A stretch of 36,768 nucleotides of DNA from a virus. The translations under genes were made by a program, and so were the position numbers. The notes beneath the pieces were generated by a model. It was not told the origin of the DNA. It was given only the letters and a program-made list of their open reading frames with translations, and ran no database searches. The number at the start of each line of letters is the position of its first letter. The stretch's first letter is position 1. Below are positions 33,986-36,768 of the stretch, in pieces. The DNA is taken from IMG/VR virus record IMGVR_UViG_3300010354_000239, positions 1 through 36,768 of that record; one strand, 5' to 3'.

Positions 33986-34930
33986 ATGGCATATACGATT
34001 GTTAAGAGCGATGGACAGGTACTATGTACTATCGCTGACGGACAAATCAACACTAACAGCAGTTCTTTAGGACTGCCAGGACGTAACTACGCCGGTTATG
34101 GTCAGGTTTTAGATACAAACTTTGTTCACATTTTAGAGAACTTTGCAAGTACTGAACCTCCTGCAAATCCATTGCGCGGACAATTATGGTATAACACCAA
34201 TGATAACACACTTTGTGTCTGTCCAGAAGATGGAGAAACAGTAGCAGACAATTGGTTGGTATTGACTTCAACTAGTACTAGCGGCGTCACTACATTCGCA
34301 GCATTAACTGTTACCGGTAACGTAGCAGCCAATAATGCCACTATCACAAATAATCTTACAGTAGCCAATATAGAGTGTGACACTATCAGCGTTTCTCAGG
34401 TTGGAACTATCGGTAATGCAAATATTACTGGTGCTAATATTGTAACATTGACAACTTCAGTATTGACTACAGGTGCAAGTTCTACTCCCGGCACAATTAC
34501 AGGCACATGGACATTGACTGCAGGTTCAACGATACAAGCAACTTATGCTGACATAGCAGAAAGATTTGCAGCAGACGATCTATATGATCCGGGAACTGTA
34601 GTAGAATTGGGCGGTCAAAAAGAAGTTACTGCTGTAAAATATGAACTAAGTGAAGATATTTTTGGAGTTGTATCAAATACGGCTGCTTATCTTCTAAACG
34701 CCACAGCAGGTGATAATACCAGCCATCCTGCAATTGCAGTTTCAGGTCGTGTAAAAGTAAAAGTTCTAGGCAAAGTAACTAAAGGACAACGTTTAGTAAG
34801 TGCAGGAAACGGCATCGCTAGAGGGGCAAAAGACGGAGAAGCAACTGCTTTCAATACAATTGGCCGCAGCCTCGAAGATAAAAACTCAGAAGATTTAGAT
34901 CAGATACTAGCAATTGTCGCTATAAGATAA
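33986..34930 (+). CDS. Tail fibre-type protein with ADIAERF C-terminal domain
   Basis: This 314-aa protein starts at ATG 33986 (a TTG two codons earlier is in frame). Residues 1-95 form an N-terminal head common in marine phage fibres: GQVLCTIADGQINTNSSSLG, LPGRNYAGYGQ, LENFA and RGQLWYNTNDNTL. Residues 100-185 are a Thr/Asn/Val/Ala-rich shaft with repeats (FAALTVTGNVAANNATITNN). Residues 186-314 begin ATYADIAERFAADDLYDPGT and continue with VVELGG, DIFGVVSNTAAYLLN, HPAIAVSGRVKVKVLGKVTK and GQRLVSAGNGIA. This domain occurs at the end of many phage fibres and resembles the G2/intramolecular-processing type end domains, but I cannot confirm self-cleavage here. The protein probably trimerises and reaches toward the host. 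Some relatives are labelled long tail fibre proximal parts. Confidence 0.75.
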   Translation: MAYTIVKSDGQVLCTIADGQINTNSSSLGLPGRNYAGYGQVLDTNFVHILENFASTEPPANPLRGQLWYNTNDNTLCVCPEDGETVADNWLVLTSTSTSGVTTFAALTVTGNVAANNATITNNLTVANIECDTISVSQVGTIGNANITGANIVTLTTSVLTTGASSTPGTITGTWTLTAGSTIQATYADIAERFAADDLYDPGTVVELGGQKEVTAVKYELSEDIFGVVSNTAAYLLNATAGDNTSHPAIAVSGRVKVKVLGKVTKGQRLVSAGNGIARGAKDGEATAFNTIGRSLEDKNSEDLDQILAIVAIR

Positions 34931-34933
34931 ATA
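34926..34933 (+). promoter_or_regulatory. Late promoter GATAAATA overlapping the fibre gene stop
   Basis: GATAAATA includes the TAA stop (34928-34930) of the preceding gene and lies 26 bases before ATG 34960. AGGA (34948-34951) is the ribosome site. The promoter is embedded in the gene junction. Confidence 0.75.
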
Positions 34934-34959
34934 CATTATAAGTTTATAGGAATTTACAG

Positions 34960-35919
34960 ATGTCATACGCACAATTTGGTCTAGTCGAAGCAACAGACTT
35001 TAACACTTTGGTAGGTGGTGATCCCACATCAACAGCAAATACATTGAATGCTACATGGGCAACTGGTAGCGGTCAAGCAGGTTATGGTCAAACTGCTGTA
35101 GCAAACGTAGCCGTAGGACAAACTGTAGCTGCTACAAGTTGGGCAAGTCTTGTAAACAATACTGCAAATGCAGCAACACATCAGGGTTCAAGCATCACTA
35201 GCGTAACTGCTCCAGTAGCAGGTGGTGTTGTGACATATCTTTCAGCTATCCCTACAAACTTACAAACAATTTATAGCAGCCGTCGTAATGCTGCTACACA
35301 GGGTTCAACAACTGCAAATGCTATCACAACAGGTAGCACTTGGATCAATCAAGCAACATGGACACATACTGCAACATTTGCAAACGTAGATGCTGCACGT
35401 TATTTCTTCAATGCAGGCGGACAACTAAAAATTACTTGCGCACACTCAAATAGCACAGCAGGTATCAATGCATTGTTCAATGGTCTAGCCAGCAACGTTG
35501 GTACATTAGTATTCAGTGGTATGGACAGCACAACTACTGCAACTATTGCAGGTACTTCATATCGTGGCTTCCAAAAGGTTGGCGGTGGTGGCAATAGCCC
35601 AAGTCCATATGTTCAAACAGCAGGTTATTTTGGACTAAGCAGTGCAAATACAACAGTATTCACACAAACAGCAACTGGTTCACCTGCAGGTTACGTCAAC
35701 TCATTCATTACTGTAATTGCTAAGACTGACGGTGCAGCAGGTTCAAATGCTGGTAACGGTAGCGTAATTACAATTTACACAGTTTGGGATGAAGTTCCAA
35801 ACGGTCTAACTGTAGGTACAGGTTCAACTGTAACACTTACAGCAGTTCCCCCAGAGCAAACAAATATTGCCAACACTTGGGGTGCTGTTACACTAGCCGG
35901 TTCTGTCTCAGTAACTTGA
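34960..35919 (+). CDS. Virion structural protein, YFFNAGG family
   Basis: This 319-aa, Thr/Ala/Gly/Asn-rich protein has no Lys/Arg-rich segment and few charged residues, as in beta-rich virion parts. It starts MSYAQFGLVEATDFNTLVGG at ATG 34960 with AGGA upstream. Central motifs are TWTHTATFANVDAARYFFN, AGGQLKITCAHS (YFFNAGG at about 148-154) and TLVFSGMDSTTTATIAGTSY. The C-terminal part has GYFGLSS, FITVIAK and ITIYTVWDEVPNGLTVG. Families with 'YFFNAGG' recur in phage structural genes from memory; I know no solved function. It has its own late promoter, suggesting high expression. It could be a short fibre, a whisker or a head decoration; its place after the fibre gene favours the first. Confidence 0.72.
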   Translation: MSYAQFGLVEATDFNTLVGGDPTSTANTLNATWATGSGQAGYGQTAVANVAVGQTVAATSWASLVNNTANAATHQGSSITSVTAPVAGGVVTYLSAIPTNLQTIYSSRRNAATQGSTTANAITTGSTWINQATWTHTATFANVDAARYFFNAGGQLKITCAHSNSTAGINALFNGLASNVGTLVFSGMDSTTTATIAGTSYRGFQKVGGGGNSPSPYVQTAGYFGLSSANTTVFTQTATGSPAGYVNSFITVIAKTDGAAGSNAGNGSVITIYTVWDEVPNGLTVGTGSTVTLTAVPPEQTNIANTWGAVTLAGSVSVT

Positions 35920-35945
35920 TTTTTATTAGTAACTTATAATCTCCA

Positions 35946-35953
35946 TCTAAATA
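35946..35953 (+). promoter_or_regulatory. Late promoter-like TCTAAATA before the 101-aa gene
   Basis: TCTAAATA carries the CTAAATA core, like the box before gp25. It ends 19 bases before ATG 35973, with GAGG (35961-35964) as ribosome site. It would drive this gene and the overlapping glycosyltransferase-like gene. Confidence 0.6.
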
Positions 35954-35972
35954 CTTGGACGAGGTATTTTTG

Positions 35973-36278
35973 ATGGACGTAAAAAGTTTACTGGTTGAAG
36001 CCAAAGCACGTTTCCAACATAACGCTGCAAGAGACTATCTAAAAGAAAAGTATAAAGACAAACTTATTGTCGCTGACCAGGGCGGACTATGGAAAGCAGA
36101 CATAGAAACCATTGCGTTCCTAAATAGTTTTGACACTGAAACTTTAGTATTGGTTGACACATTCAACACCCCGGTTGAAGTCAATCGTATAGAATTGTTA
36201 GATAAACTAAAAGAATTATATCAGTCAGTATCACAAGAATATCTAAAAGAATGGCAAGAACTAGAGGCTAAGAGATGA
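35973..36278 (+). CDS. Conserved hypothetical protein, 101 aa
   Basis: The start is ATG 35973, preferred over an in-frame TTG 18 bases upstream because GAGG (35961-35964) is correctly placed for it. The protein begins MDVKSLLVEAKARFQHNAAR and continues DYLKEKYKDKLIVADQGGLW, KADIETIAFLNSFDTETLVL, VDTFNTPVEVNRIELLDKLK and a helical, acidic-basic end. It is probably a small soluble alpha/beta protein. From memory, the 'ADQGGLWKA--ETIAFL' motif is a conserved unnamed protein of T4-like marine phages. Its stop overlaps the next ATG (ATGA, 36275-36278), so the two are co-translated and may act together. Confidence 0.75.
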   Translation: MDVKSLLVEAKARFQHNAARDYLKEKYKDKLIVADQGGLWKADIETIAFLNSFDTETLVLVDTFNTPVEVNRIELLDKLKELYQSVSQEYLKEWQELEAKR

Positions 36279-36768
36279 CACGTGGGGTCGTATTATTTGC
36301 CTTCAACAGTCCCAGTTATGATTATTACAGAATGGCTGAATATACAGCCAATCGTATAAATCATTTTTTAGGTTTACCGGTAACAGTCATCACAAACGAA
36401 AAATCATTACTTTCTAGTAGTGGTTATAAGTTTGATAAAGTCATTACTACTGATGCTGACCCTACTAATAATTTTAGAAACATTATTTGGATCAATAAGG
36501 GACGATATAAAGCCTATGATCTAAGTCCATATGATGAAACATTAGTGCTTGATAGTGACTACATGGTCAACAGCGACAAACTCAACAAAGTATTTGATGT
36601 AATGGACGATTTTGCTTGTCACGATACTACCAAATATTTGATGTATACTGACACGGGCGAAGAAACATTAGGGCCACATAGTTGTAATACATTATGGGCT
36701 ACAGTAATCGGCTTTAGAAAAACAAAACGTGTAAAGCAAATGTTTGAGTGTTTAGAAATGGTGCAAAA
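36275..36768 (+). CDS. Glycosyltransferase-like protein (3' end beyond window)
   Basis: The gene starts at ATG 36275, overlapping the preceding stop by 4 bases, and runs off the window after 164 complete codons. The N-terminus is RGVVLFAFNSPSYDYYRMAE with YTANRINHFLGLPVTVIT, a nucleotide-sugar-fold-like first strand and helix. TLVLDSDYMVN (residues 89-99) carries a D-x-D motif typical of GT-A glycosyltransferases at the metal/sugar-nucleotide site. GPHSCNTLWATVIGFRKTKR follows, reminiscent of the acceptor-side loop. A role in glycosylating virion or host-surface components is inference. No C-terminus is visible to confirm the domain boundary or family. Confidence 0.65.
   Translation, partial: MTRGVVLFAFNSPSYDYYRMAEYTANRINHFLGLPVTVITNEKSLLSSSGYKFDKVITTDADPTNNFRNIIWINKGRYKAYDLSPYDETLVLDSDYMVNSDKLNKVFDVMDDFACHDTTKYLMYTDTGEETLGPHSCNTLWATVIGFRKTKRVKQMFECLEMVQ

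Noticed and set aside
35910-35935. Direct repeat AGTAACTT at a gene end
   Set aside because: Eight bases, AT-rich, no inverted structure; probably chance.

Overview
The window looks like part of the late (virion structure) region of a T4-type contractile-tailed phage. The evidence is the gene order (tube/baseplate protein, gp53-like, hub-like protein, gp5-like spike, gp25, gp6, a giant wedge-side protein, then fibre proteins) and repeated copies of the T4-type late promoter octamer GATAAATA or CTAAATA just before genes. The DNA is AT-rich. Several proteins (the N-terminus of the giant ORF, the QLWYN fibre protein, the YFFNAGG protein) resemble, from memory, families common in marine and freshwater T4-like myoviruses of cyanobacteria and proteobacteria. 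The host cannot be identified from this sequence. No rRNA, tRNA, CRISPR array, integrase or transposon was seen.

Layout. 1-488 (minus): 5' part of a conserved hypothetical gene, driven by a good sigma70-type promoter with a dyad over its -10 box. 489-628: divergent control region that also holds a late promoter firing the other way. 629-8516 (plus): four genes joined by TAATG overlaps or a 3-nt gap, encoding a probable tube/baseplate-junction protein, a gp53-like wedge protein, a probable hub protein and the gp5-like spike with a very long Ala-rich C-terminus. 8539-8991: gp25. 9037-12465: gp6. 12467-33175: one uninterrupted 6902-codon ORF, more than half the window. 33176-33954: a 54-aa ORF followed by a 204-aa virion protein whose N-terminus it resembles. 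33986-35919: two virion/fibre proteins. 35973 to the end: a 101-aa conserved protein overlapping a glycosyltransferase-like gene cut by the window edge.

How the genes fit together. gp6, gp25 and gp53 are the conserved wedge core. The gp5-like spike and its upstream partner form the central hub, and the first gene probably starts the tail tube on the hub. The giant ORF sits where T4 has gene 7 and the rest of the wedge/fibre cluster. It appears to be a conserved core stuffed with extra modules: one FG-GAP-like propeller, one Asp-box (BNR-like) propeller, about eleven copies of a short 'LG-T-W/F' repeat, about a dozen copies of a 'V-FTG...YYV...F-IS-T' beta module, and modules nested inside other modules. 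The fibre-type proteins and the glycosyltransferase-like protein may act at the host surface or on virion glycans, which is inference only.

The most unusual things are the giant mosaic protein with nested repeats, a TonB-box-like peptide motif repeated in linkers of two baseplate proteins, the truncated paralogue at 33176, and the paired early/late divergent promoter region at the left end.
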